DNA of 64,000 bases from Moraxellaceae bacterium AER2_44_116 (GCA_006546595.1 VIAD01000002.1:251510-315509); one strand, 5' to 3'; shown: positions 31,473 through 40,362, numbered from the stretch's first letter. The notes: a model not told the origin generated them from the sequence alone. A program made the numbers and translations.

Positions 31473-32501
31473 ATGTCCAAATTTTACGAAATAGAACCCA
31501 CTTTAGAAAGTTATTGGCGGTCAGTTATCCTATTTGGCCGTAATGTCGCTTCTTATAAATTTGCTTTAGCCAAATCACTATATGACCTGAAAGACTCAGG
31601 GCAAACCTTAATTGCTCTTGACCAATTAGCTGTACCGTTCGCCAAACATATTACCGAACATCTTCAGGGCTGCGACAAACAAGGTACGTCTGAAAGCAGT
31701 CGATTTCTAAATGTCTGCCGTCAGTTTAATCAGCAAGCCATTAGCCACGATAAATTATTAGAAACAACAGTGCAGCTTGGTTTTAATAACGTGATTGATG
31801 CCTTTCACAATGTTCATAATCAAGAATTGCCTCAACGATTTTTTATTGATGAGCGCAAAACCAAAGGTGGAATTGTTTTAACTGATAGTTTTTTTCAATT
31901 AGGTGAAAGCCTACATTACGAAAGTCTGACGCAAGAAACCGAAGCGCGTTGGCGATTGGTTGAAACGGCGTGGGAATTAAATTTGCCTCGACATTTAGTG
32001 CAAGTGAGCTATCAAGAAAGTACAGGTATTTTTATTGCCGATAATAAATTACGGCGTGTGCCTGTTACATTGGCTAAGCCTGCGTTAAATGGTTATCAAA
32101 AAGGTCGTTGTTTTTATTGTTTCAAAGAAATCACCATTGAGTCAGACCAAGCGCACTCTGCCGATGTTGACCACTTTTTTCCGCATATTTTAAGGCAATG
32201 TGATGCTGATAAACCTGTTAATGGCGTGGCAAACTTAGTATTGGCTTGCCTTGATTGTAATCGTGGTAAGCAGGGTAAGTTTGAAAAGTTACCCAGCATA
32301 AAATTACTGGAACGGTTACATAGCCGTAATGAATATTTAATTACTAGCCATCATCCGTTGCGCGAAACCTTGATTGCTCAAACTGGTTTAACCCAGCAAC
32401 AACGACAAGGGTTTTTACAGGACGCTTATGATTGTGCCACGTTGTATTGTGGTTCAAGTCAAAAATGGCAGCCTAGCCAACAAGGGACGGCAATTTTTTA
32501 A
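31473..32501 (+). CDS. HNH endonuclease domain protein
   Basis: A 342-residue protein. The ~200-residue N-terminal part is helical and unrecognised (SYWRSVILFGRNVASYKFAL). The C-terminal part is an HNH nuclease with two zinc-knuckle Cys pairs: CFYCFKEI, then ADVDHFFPHIL carrying the DH catalytic pair, NLVLACLDCNRGK and a final LERLHSRN. AAGGAAGAGG precedes the ATG at 31473. Its 3' end overlaps the convergent methyltransferase gene by 29 bp. A defence nuclease role is likely from the island context but unproven; a homing-type role is an alternative. Confidence 0.8.
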   Translation: MSKFYEIEPTLESYWRSVILFGRNVASYKFALAKSLYDLKDSGQTLIALDQLAVPFAKHITEHLQGCDKQGTSESSRFLNVCRQFNQQAISHDKLLETTVQLGFNNVIDAFHNVHNQELPQRFFIDERKTKGGIVLTDSFFQLGESLHYESLTQETEARWRLVETAWELNLPRHLVQVSYQESTGIFIADNKLRRVPVTLAKPALNGYQKGRCFYCFKEITIESDQAHSADVDHFFPHILRQCDADKPVNGVANLVLACLDCNRGKQGKFEKLPSIKLLERLHSRNEYLITSHHPLRETLIAQTGLTQQQRQGFLQDAYDCATLYCGSSQKWQPSQQGTAIF

Positions 32502-33078
32502 TCACCAAATTATGCCAAGTTAGTTGCCTTTTGGGTTCTAAGTCAATTTCGTGGATAAGTACAGTTGCTTGATTATCAGTAAATAACTGGAAAAGATTAG
32601 CAAGGTTAATATCTTCGTAAAGTTTGCCATTTTCTCGTTTATCGGGCTGATGTGTTCCTCGCAAGGTAATAATCAAAATGCCTTCATTTTTAAGTAACGC
32701 CAATAACCGCAAACATGCCGTTTTTACGTCTGCTTGGTGCAAGTGCATTAACACGGCTGAACATAAAATGTTTTCAAAAGTATTGACGTCAAGACTGTTT
32801 AAATTGGGTAAATAGTCGTGTTGCAGCGTCAAATTTGGATAAATCTCTTGCGCTTTTTGCAACATAGCCAATGAGCCATCAATACTAACCATTTCAAACC
32901 CTTGTTCAGATAGATGGTGACTATCTCGACCAATGCCACAACCAATATCGGCGGTTAACCCTTTTTTTATAAAGTGTTGGTTAATCAGGCTGTAAAGTTT
33001 TTCAGGGATGAGAGACGCATGAAGTTGCGCGATATTGTCAGCATCTTTATTGTAACTATCTATGGTTGTTTTATCCAT
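32473..33078 (-). CDS. Class I SAM-dependent methyltransferase
   Basis: A 201-residue Rossmann-fold methyltransferase. Motif I is LTADIGCGIGRDSHHLSEQG, motif II is EMVSIDGSLAMLQKA, and VLMHLHQADVKTACLRLL and the GILIITLRG strand follow. It lacks a DPPY or NPPY motif, so it does not look like a DNA adenine or N4-cytosine methylase; a small-molecule, RNA or protein substrate is more likely. It overlaps the HNH gene tail to tail by 29 bp. The integrase remnant lies upstream. No operon partner is on its strand. Confidence 0.8.
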   Translation of the reverse strand: MDKTTIDSYNKDADNIAQLHASLIPEKLYSLINQHFIKKGLTADIGCGIGRDSHHLSEQGFEMVSIDGSLAMLQKAQEIYPNLTLQHDYLPNLNSLDVNTFENILCSAVLMHLHQADVKTACLRLLALLKNEGILIITLRGTHQPDKRENGKLYEDINLANLFQLFTDNQATVLIHEIDLEPKRQLTWHNLVIKKLPSLVG

Positions 33079-33121
33079 TTTGCATGATTCCTTATCTTGA
33101 ATATGTTGGGTTTTATTGGTT

Positions 33122-33140
33122 TGTTACCACTGCGGTAACA
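33122..33140. repeat. Internal GTTACC inverted pair at the integrase break
   Basis: TGTTACC-ACTGC-GGTAACA is a perfect 7 bp inverted repeat directly beside the point where the integrase gene ends. It shares the GTTACC core with the sites at both island ends, so it may be a leftover of an earlier recombination junction. Confidence 0.4.
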
Positions 33141-34078
33141 CTATGATTTTTTATGAAAACTATCAGTTCTTAAATTCGGAAAAATATAGTAGCCATGTCC
33201 AGAATAGGGGTGAATGGCTTTTAAAATAGCCAATGCCTGATGGGATAAGGGTACGATGTGATCTGATCATGGTGTGTTTTACTGGCTTTAAAACGCCATT
33301 CCGCTTTATCCATGTTAATATCTTTCCACTCGGCTTGCCTCAATTCGCTAGGTCGAACAAAGATCAATGGGGCAAGTTGTAAAGCGGAGCGTACGACATA
33401 AGTACCTTGGTAGCCGTCAATTTGTCGTAGTAGTTCACCGACCTTCAGGGGTTCGGTGATAGATGCCATGTGTTTTTCCTTTGGGGTTTTCAGCACATCC
33501 ACCAAGTGAACAGTTGGATTATGTTCCGCCCGACTAGTGGCAATCGCATGACGAAAAACTTGACCGATAGTGGATTTTGCTCTGTGTGCGGTTTCGATTG
33601 CTTCTCTTTCTTCAATACGACGTAAAACGGACAGAATATCACTTGCTTTAATCTCTGTAATAGGTCGATCTCCTAGACAAGGAAAGATGTCTCTTTTTAA
33701 GCGAGATTCAACTTTAGAATGATAGTTAGAAATCCATTCAGATTTTTTAATAGCCAACCATTCATAAGCAATCAGCATAAAGCTATCCTTCACCTCTTCA
33801 TTGTCAGCTAGTTTACTGGCTTTACGATTAGCAGAAGGGTCAATGCCTGTTGCCACCATGCGCCGTGCTTCGTCGCGTTTTTCTCTAGCCGTCTTTAAGG
33901 TGATTTCAGGGTAAGTCCCCATGGATAAGGTTTTACGTTTTCCTTCAAAGGTGTAGTCAAAACGCCACCATCTTCCTCCCTTTGCTTTGACTAACAAGTA
34001 CAGTCCTTTTTCATCCGACTTTTTAAAATCTCGTTCTTGAGGTTTTGCATTACGACAAGCAGTATCAGTTAATGCCAT
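33141..34078 (-). pseudogene. int: P4-type tyrosine integrase, frameshifted and truncated
   Basis: The N-terminal DUF4102 arm-binding domain is intact (MALTDTACRNAKPQERDFKK, then KGLYLLVKAKGGRWWRFDY), as is the SAM-like core-binding domain. The catalytic domain begins (LIFVRPSELRQAEWKDINMD with the first Arg) but the frame breaks near 33262 after KASKTHHDQ. The correct continuation is in another frame: HIVPLSHQALAILKAIHPYS, GHGYYIFPNLRTDS, ending at a stop at 33141. The His-x-x-Arg and the nucleophile Tyr are missing. The 285 in-frame residues compare with ~400 normally, so the island can no longer move by this enzyme. Confidence 0.9.
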
Positions 34079-34479
34079 TTTTTTGACTCCGAAACAAAGT
34101 TAAAAACACAAATATCTCACGGAGGTGAGTGCTTTTAATAAACTACATCATTTATAAAAGTTAATAAATTCATGTTGTTATGCCATATTTTGCAGGTTTT
34201 ATAATTTTTGAAGCTCATTGATCGTCGTAGTGCTTCTTTGCGCAAAAAAATTATGAATAGCACGATTTGCTGTTTTACAAAAAATAACATTTCAGGATGG
34301 AATAGCAGCACAATAACGAGTCGGGTGAGTTTGGATTGAATATGAGTCTTAGGGGATTTAAAACAAAATCTGGTCTTTTTCCGAGCAGAAAAAAATGCGC
34401 CAACTATATGGTCTGTCTTGTAGATTACCGTTGAGAGGTGTGGCCAATGTTGCGGTTGGATTTCTTTGGAGTAAAACAT

Positions 34480-34590
34480 TTACGGTAACTGTCTGTAGGT
34501 AAGTGGTGTTACCGTAGAAGTTACCGCAAGTTTTGATTAGATGCCAATGTGGCTTCTTGTGTTTGATTGTAGTGATAAGTACAGGTAACT
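34480..34590. promoter_or_regulatory. GTTACCG arm-type sites, right end of island
   Basis: TTACGGTAAC (34480-34489), GTTACCGTAG (34508-34517), GTTACCGCAA (34520-34529) and AGGTAACT (from about 34583) cluster upstream of the integrase gene, close to the tRNA att. The stretch 34079-34642 otherwise contains the integrase leader and AT-rich DNA; a 114-codon minus-strand frame at 34135-34479 looks non-coding. Confidence 0.5.
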
Positions 34591-34642
34591 ATCTGTTTTT
34601 ATTGCTATTTTATGGCTTTTTAGGCCTGTTTAAAGTTTGAAT

Positions 34643-34661
34643 TGGTGGGTCTGCACGGACT
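34643..34661. repeat. Island att site, right copy (tRNA 3' end)
   Basis: TGGTGGGTCTGCACGGACT covers the CCA end, the acceptor strand and part of the T stem of the CAU tRNA, and is repeated at 28503-28521 with one difference. Integrases of the P4 type commonly use tRNA 3' ends. Confidence 0.85.
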
Positions 34662-34719
34662 TGAACCGTGGACCAAAGGATTATGAGTCCTCTGCTCTAA
34701 CCAACTGAGCTACAGACCC
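34643..34719 (-). tRNA. tRNA with CAU anticodon (probably Met, elongator)
   Basis: A 77-base tRNA with encoded CCA. The acceptor GGGTCTG pairs perfectly with CAGACCC, the D arm is GCTCAGTTGGTTAGAGC, the anticodon stem-loop is GAGGACTCATAATCCTT with anticodon CAU, and the T arm is CACGGTTCAAGTCCGTG. It lacks initiator features. CAU is also used by lysidine-modified tRNA-Ile2, which cannot be excluded. It is the integration site of the island to its left. Confidence 0.92.
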
Positions 34720-34772
34720 GCGCGCAGTGGGCGAAGATTATAAGCATAAGTTCTTTGAATGAATAGCGTTTT

Positions 34773-35129
34773 TTAATGTTCTACAATGACGTAGTATTTT
34801 TTCACAGTTTCCAGCACTTCAAATGTCCCGCAAAAACTGGGCGGAATGACTCCTGCATTACCCGCAGTAATATCGTGATAACTACCATCTTCACTGTGTA
34901 AACGGACTTTGCCACTGATGACCTGAAAAAACTCTTGTTTATTGGCGGCAAAAACGATTTTCCATGCGCCCACTTCACACTCCCATATTCCGCAAGACAT
35001 CTTCGGATGTTCATACAAGGCTTGAGTTGTGCGTTTAGGGTTGCCTTTTAATAAACGGGCAGGCTGAGGATAATCAATCGTGGTATTTGCATTTGCCAAG
35101 CCCTGACCCGCAATAAACAACAAAGACAT
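34773..35129 (-). CDS. Cupin domain protein (EutQ/ureidoglycine-type)
   Basis: A 118-residue single-domain cupin. The two cupin motifs are visible as QEFFQVISGKVRLHSEDG and AGNAGVIPPSFCGTFEV, preceded by GIWECEVGAWKIVF as in the cupin_3 family. The N terminus (MSLLFIAGQGLANAN) could be a short signal peptide. The ATG at 35129 is used, because AGGAG lies eight bases before it and is too close to the GTG at 35135. Motif 1 lacks the usual His-His metal pair, so metal binding is doubtful. No operon partner is evident; tRNA-CAU lies downstream. Confidence 0.75.
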   Translation of the reverse strand: MSLLFIAGQGLANANTTIDYPQPARLLKGNPKRTTQALYEHPKMSCGIWECEVGAWKIVFAANKQEFFQVISGKVRLHSEDGSYHDITAGNAGVIPPSFCGTFEVLETVKKYYVIVEH

Positions 35130-35315
35130 AAACACTCCTAGACTTTTCTCGAATCGCGCATGATATGATTTTGTACTATGTCAGCAAGTATGTTGACTGT
35201 AATAACAACAGGCAATGGTAATTTCAGCCAATAGTATCTTTAATGTTAACGGTGTACACTTTGCTGTGTTGACAAAAGCTCGTCTGTTTATTGATTTTTC
35301 GATAAGGTATTTGCT

Positions 35316-37346
35316 ATGAACGCCCATTATCCGCATTTGCTGCAACCATTGAACTTAGGTTTTACCCAACTGCGTAACCGCGTGGTCATGGGGTCTATGC
35401 ACACAGGTTTAGAAGATCGTTTTTATCACTATCCCAAATTAGCGGCTTATTTTGGTGAACGTGCCAAAGGCGGCGTAGGCTTAATCATTACGGGGGGTAT
35501 TTCTCCGAATAAGGAAGGTTGGTTGTTGCCGTTTGGCGGCTCAATGAATCGTATTACCGATGCCGTAAACCATCGCCTAGTGACTCATGCCGTGCATAAA
35601 GAAGGCGGCAAAATCCTCATGCAAATTTTGCATGCAGGGCGTTATGGTTTTCATCCGTTTGTCGTTTCTGCATCAGCAGTTAAATCACCTATCTCCATGT
35701 TTAAACCGCGCGAAATGTCCGAAGCACGTATCTCGCGTACCATTGCCGCTTATGGCCGCTGTGCGCGTTTAGCTAAAATTGCAGGGTATGACGGTGTTGA
35801 AATTATGGGTAGCGAAGGCTATCTACTCAATCAGTTTTTATGCGCGCGAGTGAATCATCGGGATGATAAATGGGGCGGCAACATCGAAAATCGGATGCGT
35901 TTAGCGATTGAAGTCGTCAAACGTATTCGTAAAGTTGTCGGTGAAGATTTTATTATTGTCTACCGTTTGTCGTTGCTGGATTTAGTGGAAGGCGGTAACA
36001 CATGGGAAGAAGTAGTTACTGTTGCTAAAGCACTCGAAAAAGCGGGTGTCACTATACTCAGTACAGGTATTGGCTGGCATGAAGCGCGTGTGCCGACGAT
36101 TGTGACCTCTGTGCCTAGAGCCGCATTTGTTGATGTCACTGCACGCATCAAAAAAGAATTAACTATTCCTGTGATTGCCTCTAACCGCATTAATATGCCC
36201 GATACGGCCGAAGCCATTTTAGCGCGTGGTGATGCCGATATGGTGCAAATGGCGCGGCCATTTTTAGCCGATTCAGAGTGGGTTAACAAAGCGGCGAGTA
36301 ACCGTGCCGATGAAATTAATACCTGTATCGCCTGTAATCAAGCGTGTTTAGACCATGCCTTTAAAAACAAGCGTGTCTCGTGTTTAGTCAACCCGCGTGC
36401 TTGTTATGAAACCGAATTAATCTATGTTAAAACCTCAAAACCCAAACGTATTGCGGTTGTTGGCGCAGGGCCTGCGGGTTTGTCGGCGGCCACTGTTGCC
36501 GCAGAGCGCGGCCATTTGGTGACGTTGTTTGAAGCCAGCTCCGAAGTAGGTGGTCAATTTAATATCGCCAAACAAATTCCCGGTAAAGAAGAGTTTTACG
36601 AGACGATTCGTTATTTTGCCCGTCAAATTGAGCTGAAAGGCGTGACGCTTAAACTCAATCAAAAAGCCAGTCGTGAGCAGTTAGAGGCGGATGGTTTTGA
36701 TGAAGTGATCATCGCTACAGGAATTGCGCCACGTAAACCGCCGATTAAAGGTATCAATCATCCAAAAGTCTTATCGTATATTGATGTGCTACGCGATAAA
36801 AAGCCTGTCGGTAAACGAGTAGCGGTGATTGGCGCAGGCGGTATTGGTTTTGATTTGAGTGAGTTTTTATTACACGATCCTGCGATTCCATTGCCGATTT
36901 CTGCCGAAGCATGGCGCGCTGAATGGGGCGTAGATGTCCAAGCCACTGAAGCAGGTGGTTTGATTGAGCCAACGCATCACAAGCCTTTACGTCAAATTTA
37001 CTTGTTGCAACGTAAAGAAAGCAAAGTCGGTGCAGGTTTGGGTAAAACATCAGGCTGGGTGCATCGTGCCGCTTTGCAAAAAAATGATGTGGCGATGATG
37101 TCGGGTGTGGAATACCGCGAGATTAACGATGACGGTTTGTTAATTGCCATTAACGGCAAAGAGCAATTATTAGCGGTTGATAACGTGGTGATTTGTGCGG
37201 GTCAAGACTGTTTACGCGAGTTAATGCCCGCCGAAGGTCAAACGACGAAAGCGAAATATCATTTAATTGGTGGCGCGTCATTAGCTAGTGAGTTAGATGC
37301 TAAACGTGCAATTCGCGAAGGCGCGGAGTTAGCGGCAGGGTTGTGA
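35316..37346 (+). CDS. fadH: 2,4-dienoyl-CoA reductase FadH
   Basis: A 676-residue NADPH-dependent 2,4-dienoyl-CoA reductase for beta-oxidation of unsaturated fatty acids. Residues ~5-330 are an OYE-like FMN barrel (LGFTQLRNRVVMGSMHTGLE, then GYDGVEIMGSEGYLLNQFL, with the catalytic Tyr region). The 4Fe-4S ligands are CIACNQACLDHAFKNKRVSC. Residues ~370 onwards have FAD and NADPH Rossmann motifs, RIAVVGAGPAGLSAATVAA and RVAVIGAGGIGFD. Length and order match E. coli FadH. It is followed by a GC hairpin and a dispersed repeat, then an alcohol dehydrogenase gene. Confidence 0.96.
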   Translation: MNAHYPHLLQPLNLGFTQLRNRVVMGSMHTGLEDRFYHYPKLAAYFGERAKGGVGLIITGGISPNKEGWLLPFGGSMNRITDAVNHRLVTHAVHKEGGKILMQILHAGRYGFHPFVVSASAVKSPISMFKPREMSEARISRTIAAYGRCARLAKIAGYDGVEIMGSEGYLLNQFLCARVNHRDDKWGGNIENRMRLAIEVVKRIRKVVGEDFIIVYRLSLLDLVEGGNTWEEVVTVAKALEKAGVTILSTGIGWHEARVPTIVTSVPRAAFVDVTARIKKELTIPVIASNRINMPDTAEAILARGDADMVQMARPFLADSEWVNKAASNRADEINTCIACNQACLDHAFKNKRVSCLVNPRACYETELIYVKTSKPKRIAVVGAGPAGLSAATVAAERGHLVTLFEASSEVGGQFNIAKQIPGKEEFYETIRYFARQIELKGVTLKLNQKASREQLEADGFDEVIIATGIAPRKPPIKGINHPKVLSYIDVLRDKKPVGKRVAVIGAGGIGFDLSEFLLHDPAIPLPISAEAWRAEWGVDVQATEAGGLIEPTHHKPLRQIYLLQRKESKVGAGLGKTSGWVHRAALQKNDVAMMSGVEYREINDDGLLIAINGKEQLLAVDNVVICAGQDCLRELMPAEGQTTKAKYHLIGGASLASELDAKRAIREGAELAAGL

Positions 37347-37439
37347 TCATTCCTTAAATGCCTTTCAATTATGAAACCATAGGCTGGGGTTAACCTCAGC
37401 CTATAAGCCTAACAATTCAAACACACTATTTGCAAAAAT

Positions 37440-37492
37440 GGCTTCGACTCCGCTCAGCCAAAGCCTAAACGCTCCCTGAACGGAGTCGAATG
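37440..37492. repeat. CTTCGACTCCGCTCAG inverted repeat
   Basis: GGCTTCGACTCCGCTCAGCC (from 37440) and CCCTGAACGGAGTCGAATG (to 37492) form a long imperfect hairpin. Relatives lie inside the composite repeats at 22985-23124 and 43135-43229, with a partial one at 8663-8680. The gap 37347-37629 otherwise has only a GGCTGGGGTTAACCTCAGCC hairpin after fadH. Confidence 0.75.
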
Positions 37493-37629
37493 ATACATTA
37501 ATAGCCCCTTTATTTCGCAAAAAACGGCCACTCCGCACATAACATCCGCTATAACTAGAGAGTATATTTTGCCAACGACAATTGGTACTATCGTCCCTAA
37601 ATAAATGTATAACGACAGGATATTCTCTT

Positions 37630-38847
37630 ATGGCCTCATTTTTTGTTACCAAAGCCGCATCAAAAGCCAAATTAGCGGGTCTTAAAGTCGCTATGACGGT
37701 TATTCCAGCACCTAGACCGACCGTTTTTTCGGGTGAAGGTGCAGCACTGAAACTTTGCCAAGCCATTGCAGGTTTTGGTCATCAAAAAGTATTAATTGTC
37801 TCTGATAAAATTCTAAATAATTTAGGCGTGTTGCGTCCGTTAGAAGCTAAATTGCAAGAATTGGGCGTGAAAGTGGCGATTTTTGATGGTGTTTTACCCG
37901 ACCCGACATTCAGTATTGCTGAAGCCTGTCTGCAACATTACAAAGTGGAAAATTGTGACTCCGTGTTAGCGGTTGGTGGTGGTTCGTCGATTGATGTAGC
38001 CAAAGTGATTGCTATCGCCGCAACCAACAAAAAAACACCACAACAATTAGTCGGTATTCTCAAAAGTCGTAAACCCAGTTCGCCTTTATATGCCATTCCG
38101 ACCACAGCAGGAACAGGCTCAGAAGTCACTGTGGGTGCCGTTATTTCGGATGATAAAACGCACCAAAAAGGCTTGGTTTTAGACCCAAAAGTTGTACCGC
38201 GTATGGTCGCTTTAGACTCTGGCATTATGTCGGGAATGCCGCCAAAGGTGACGGCCGAAACGGGTTTAGATGCCATGACTCATGCCGTTGAAGCCTTTAT
38301 TAGTGAGTTGGCAGGTACAGAGTCCGATCTATATGCGCGTTCAGCCATTAGAATGATTTTTGAAAATCTGCGTATGACTTACAAAGAACCCAAAAATCTA
38401 GTGGCTCGTGAAGCAATGGCTTTGGCTTCACACTATGCAGGTTTAGCATTGAATCAAGCAGGTTTGGGCTATGTTCATGCCATTGCTCACCAAATAGGAG
38501 GGCATTATGGTTTGCCGCATGGTTTAAGCAATGCCATTGTCATGCCTTATGTCTTGGAATTTTCTCGTCCCGAAATTAACCCGCGTTTAGCGGAGTTAGC
38601 GCGTTTTTCAAAATTAGTCACGCAAGAAACATCCACAGCCATTGCCGCGCAAGCGTTTATGGATGAGCTTAAATCATTAATGCGTGATGTGAATATTAAG
38701 TCAGTTGTGCCCAATATGAATACGCGTGATTTTGATGACATTATGCAGGGGGCTTTTAAGGAAGCACATGGTACGTATGCAGTGCCTAAATATATGACGG
38801 AAGAAGATTGTAAACAGATTTTGTATGTGATTTCGCAGCAAAGTTAA
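37630..38847 (+). CDS. Iron-containing alcohol dehydrogenase
   Basis: A 405-residue group III (iron-dependent) alcohol dehydrogenase, oxidising primary alcohols with NAD(P). The coenzyme motif is VLAVGGGSSIDVAKVIA, followed by IPTTAGTGSEVTVGAVI. Metal ligands lie in ETGLDAMTHAVEAF (Asp), and in AHQIGGHYGLPHGLSNAI (His residues). ATG 37630 gives a family-like start; an earlier in-frame ATG at 37582 adds 16 residues without similarity. It lies 283 bp after fadH. A role in fatty alcohol or alkanol use would fit the lipid genes around, but is inference. Confidence 0.93.
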   Translation: MASFFVTKAASKAKLAGLKVAMTVIPAPRPTVFSGEGAALKLCQAIAGFGHQKVLIVSDKILNNLGVLRPLEAKLQELGVKVAIFDGVLPDPTFSIAEACLQHYKVENCDSVLAVGGGSSIDVAKVIAIAATNKKTPQQLVGILKSRKPSSPLYAIPTTAGTGSEVTVGAVISDDKTHQKGLVLDPKVVPRMVALDSGIMSGMPPKVTAETGLDAMTHAVEAFISELAGTESDLYARSAIRMIFENLRMTYKEPKNLVAREAMALASHYAGLALNQAGLGYVHAIAHQIGGHYGLPHGLSNAIVMPYVLEFSRPEINPRLAELARFSKLVTQETSTAIAAQAFMDELKSLMRDVNIKSVVPNMNTRDFDDIMQGAFKEAHGTYAVPKYMTEEDCKQILYVISQQS

Positions 38848-38922
38848 GTGTCAGGTGTTTTGTGAGCTGGGGCTTGCCCTAGCTCAATTAAATCATGTTA
38901 ATAATAAAGGAATATCAACAAC

Positions 38923-39855
38923 ATGATGCTCAACGATATTAGCAATACACTCACATTTGCCTTTGATTTTTTTAATCAGAATGAGACAGTTGCAATTCCA
39001 TCTGGCGATATGACTGCCGAAGAAGATATCATGGGTTCTTATGTTGCCGCCGCTTATCTTGAGTCGGGCGCACCATTAGATTTACTATTGACGATAGGCA
39101 AAGCGCACGAATCAGCGGTCACAATAGGTATACGCTGTCCTGTTGGCGATGTAGATGGATTGTATCCCGTTGACCCGAATGATTTACCTTGGCAAATGTG
39201 GCCTAATGAGATTTTGCCAAAAGACTATCCATACTTTCCATTAGCAGAAAAAGCATTTGCGTTAGCCAAGCAAATTATTGACTATGACGAAAATATTGAT
39301 GAATACCTGAAAACAGGCTGTATTCAATCATTTAAACAACGCGATTTAGCAAAAGCATTTTCACTTGGTTTACCAGATAGTACATGGCCTTATCATTATG
39401 TTATAACCGCTCTACAGTTTTTCTCATTAGATATTAATAGTTTACAAGCCTATTTGCCGTCATCTTTACCCGATATGTATTATGAGGCAGGTGGATCTTT
39501 TCGAGGAAAAAATCCGCTATTTGTTGTCTTGAAAATTCATGCATCTGCAATTAAAGCGGGTGTAACTTGGAATGAGTGGATATTCGCTAATGGATTGATT
39601 GATAAAACGATTGAGACGGATTTTAAAAATTTAGCAGCATTGATTGAGCACGCCACAGCGAATGAATATTACGATTTAATGAGTCTAACGATAGATTGGG
39701 ATTACTGGGCAATTGAGCTTCTTCCGTGTCAACAAGCCGCGAGAGATATATTGACTCGTTTAGGGTGGCCAATTACTCAAATAATTCCGATTTACACCGC
39801 TCGCCAAGTAATTGGTTTTGATGAGGTTTGCCACCTCCAACAATCTGACATATAA
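38923..39855 (+). CDS. Uncharacterised soluble protein
   Basis: A 310-residue protein I do not recognise. AAAGGA precedes two adjacent ATG codons. It is acidic, aromatic-rich and without signal or membrane segments; examples are DLPWQMWPNEILPKDYPYF and LTIDWDYWAIELLPCQQAAR. The first ~90 residues look alpha/beta, the rest mainly helical. It sits alone after the alcohol dehydrogenase gene and before a clear terminator. The composition and isolated position resemble immunity or cargo-type orphan genes, but nothing in the sequence fixes a function. Confidence 0.6.
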   Translation: MMLNDISNTLTFAFDFFNQNETVAIPSGDMTAEEDIMGSYVAAAYLESGAPLDLLLTIGKAHESAVTIGIRCPVGDVDGLYPVDPNDLPWQMWPNEILPKDYPYFPLAEKAFALAKQIIDYDENIDEYLKTGCIQSFKQRDLAKAFSLGLPDSTWPYHYVITALQFFSLDINSLQAYLPSSLPDMYYEAGGSFRGKNPLFVVLKIHASAIKAGVTWNEWIFANGLIDKTIETDFKNLAALIEHATANEYYDLMSLTIDWDYWAIELLPCQQAARDILTRLGWPITQIIPIYTARQVIGFDEVCHLQQSDI

Positions 39856-39909
39856 TCACCTCGCCGACATCGTTGTTATAGTGATGCGCTTTATGCGTGT
39901 TACGAACTT

Positions 39910-39938
39910 AAAGCCGACGCTATGAACCGTCGGCTTTT
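39910..39938 (+). terminator. Rho-independent terminator
   Basis: AAAGCCGACG pairs with CGTCGGCTTT across CTATGAAC and ends in a short T run, 55 bp after the stop of the 38923 gene. Confidence 0.85.
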
Positions 39939-40053
39939 TGTTGCCTAAAATTTGCCGTTATCCCCCGATTGCGTCCGTTACACAATCCTCTATTCAATTG
40001 TTTCTTGATTTGATAGCATCAAACGGTATTTTTCACCGCACAAGAACTCAGAC

Positions 40054-40362
40054 ATGGCATTTATCTGCAATGATTGTGGTAATAAATCCACCAGAAAATT
40101 TCCCAACGGTAAATGCCCTGCATGTGATTCATTCAATATCAAAAACACACACAGCGTCCAAGATACCAAACGTGCCATTCGCGAAAAAGAGCCCAAAACC
40201 CTGATAGAACTGGTGATTATGTGTGTAGTGTGGGGCTTATTGGGTTATGGCGTATGGGATCAATATTTACGCAAAGAGCCTGTAAAAGAGACAACACATG
40301 CCGTTGAAGCCAAAGCGTTAAGCCCAGAGCAAAGTAAAAATAGTCCTGCGCTTGATTATTAA
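40054..40362 (+). CDS. Small zinc-ribbon membrane protein
   Basis: A 102-residue protein. The N-terminal ~25 residues form a zinc ribbon with two CxxC pairs, FICNDCGNKS and GKCPACDS, similar to the RadA/Sms-type ribbon. A charged linker (TKRAIREKEPK) leads to one transmembrane helix at about residues 50-66 (IELVIMCVVWGLLGYGVW), then a charged tail. The ribosome site is weak. Function is unknown; a membrane-tethered nucleic-acid or protein-binding ribbon is one reading. A short fragment resembling the end of the MITE-like repeat lies just after it at 40389-40402. Confidence 0.65.
   Translation: MAFICNDCGNKSTRKFPNGKCPACDSFNIKNTHSVQDTKRAIREKEPKTLIELVIMCVVWGLLGYGVWDQYLRKEPVKETTHAVEAKALSPEQSKNSPALDY

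Noticed and set aside
34135..34479. 114-codon open frame on the minus strand in the island
   Set aside because: No ribosome site, unusual composition, and it lies among the putative arm sites; it reads like chance AT-rich sequence.
28980..34642. Functional prophage or integrative element
   Set aside because: No structural, replication or transfer genes, and the integrase is broken.
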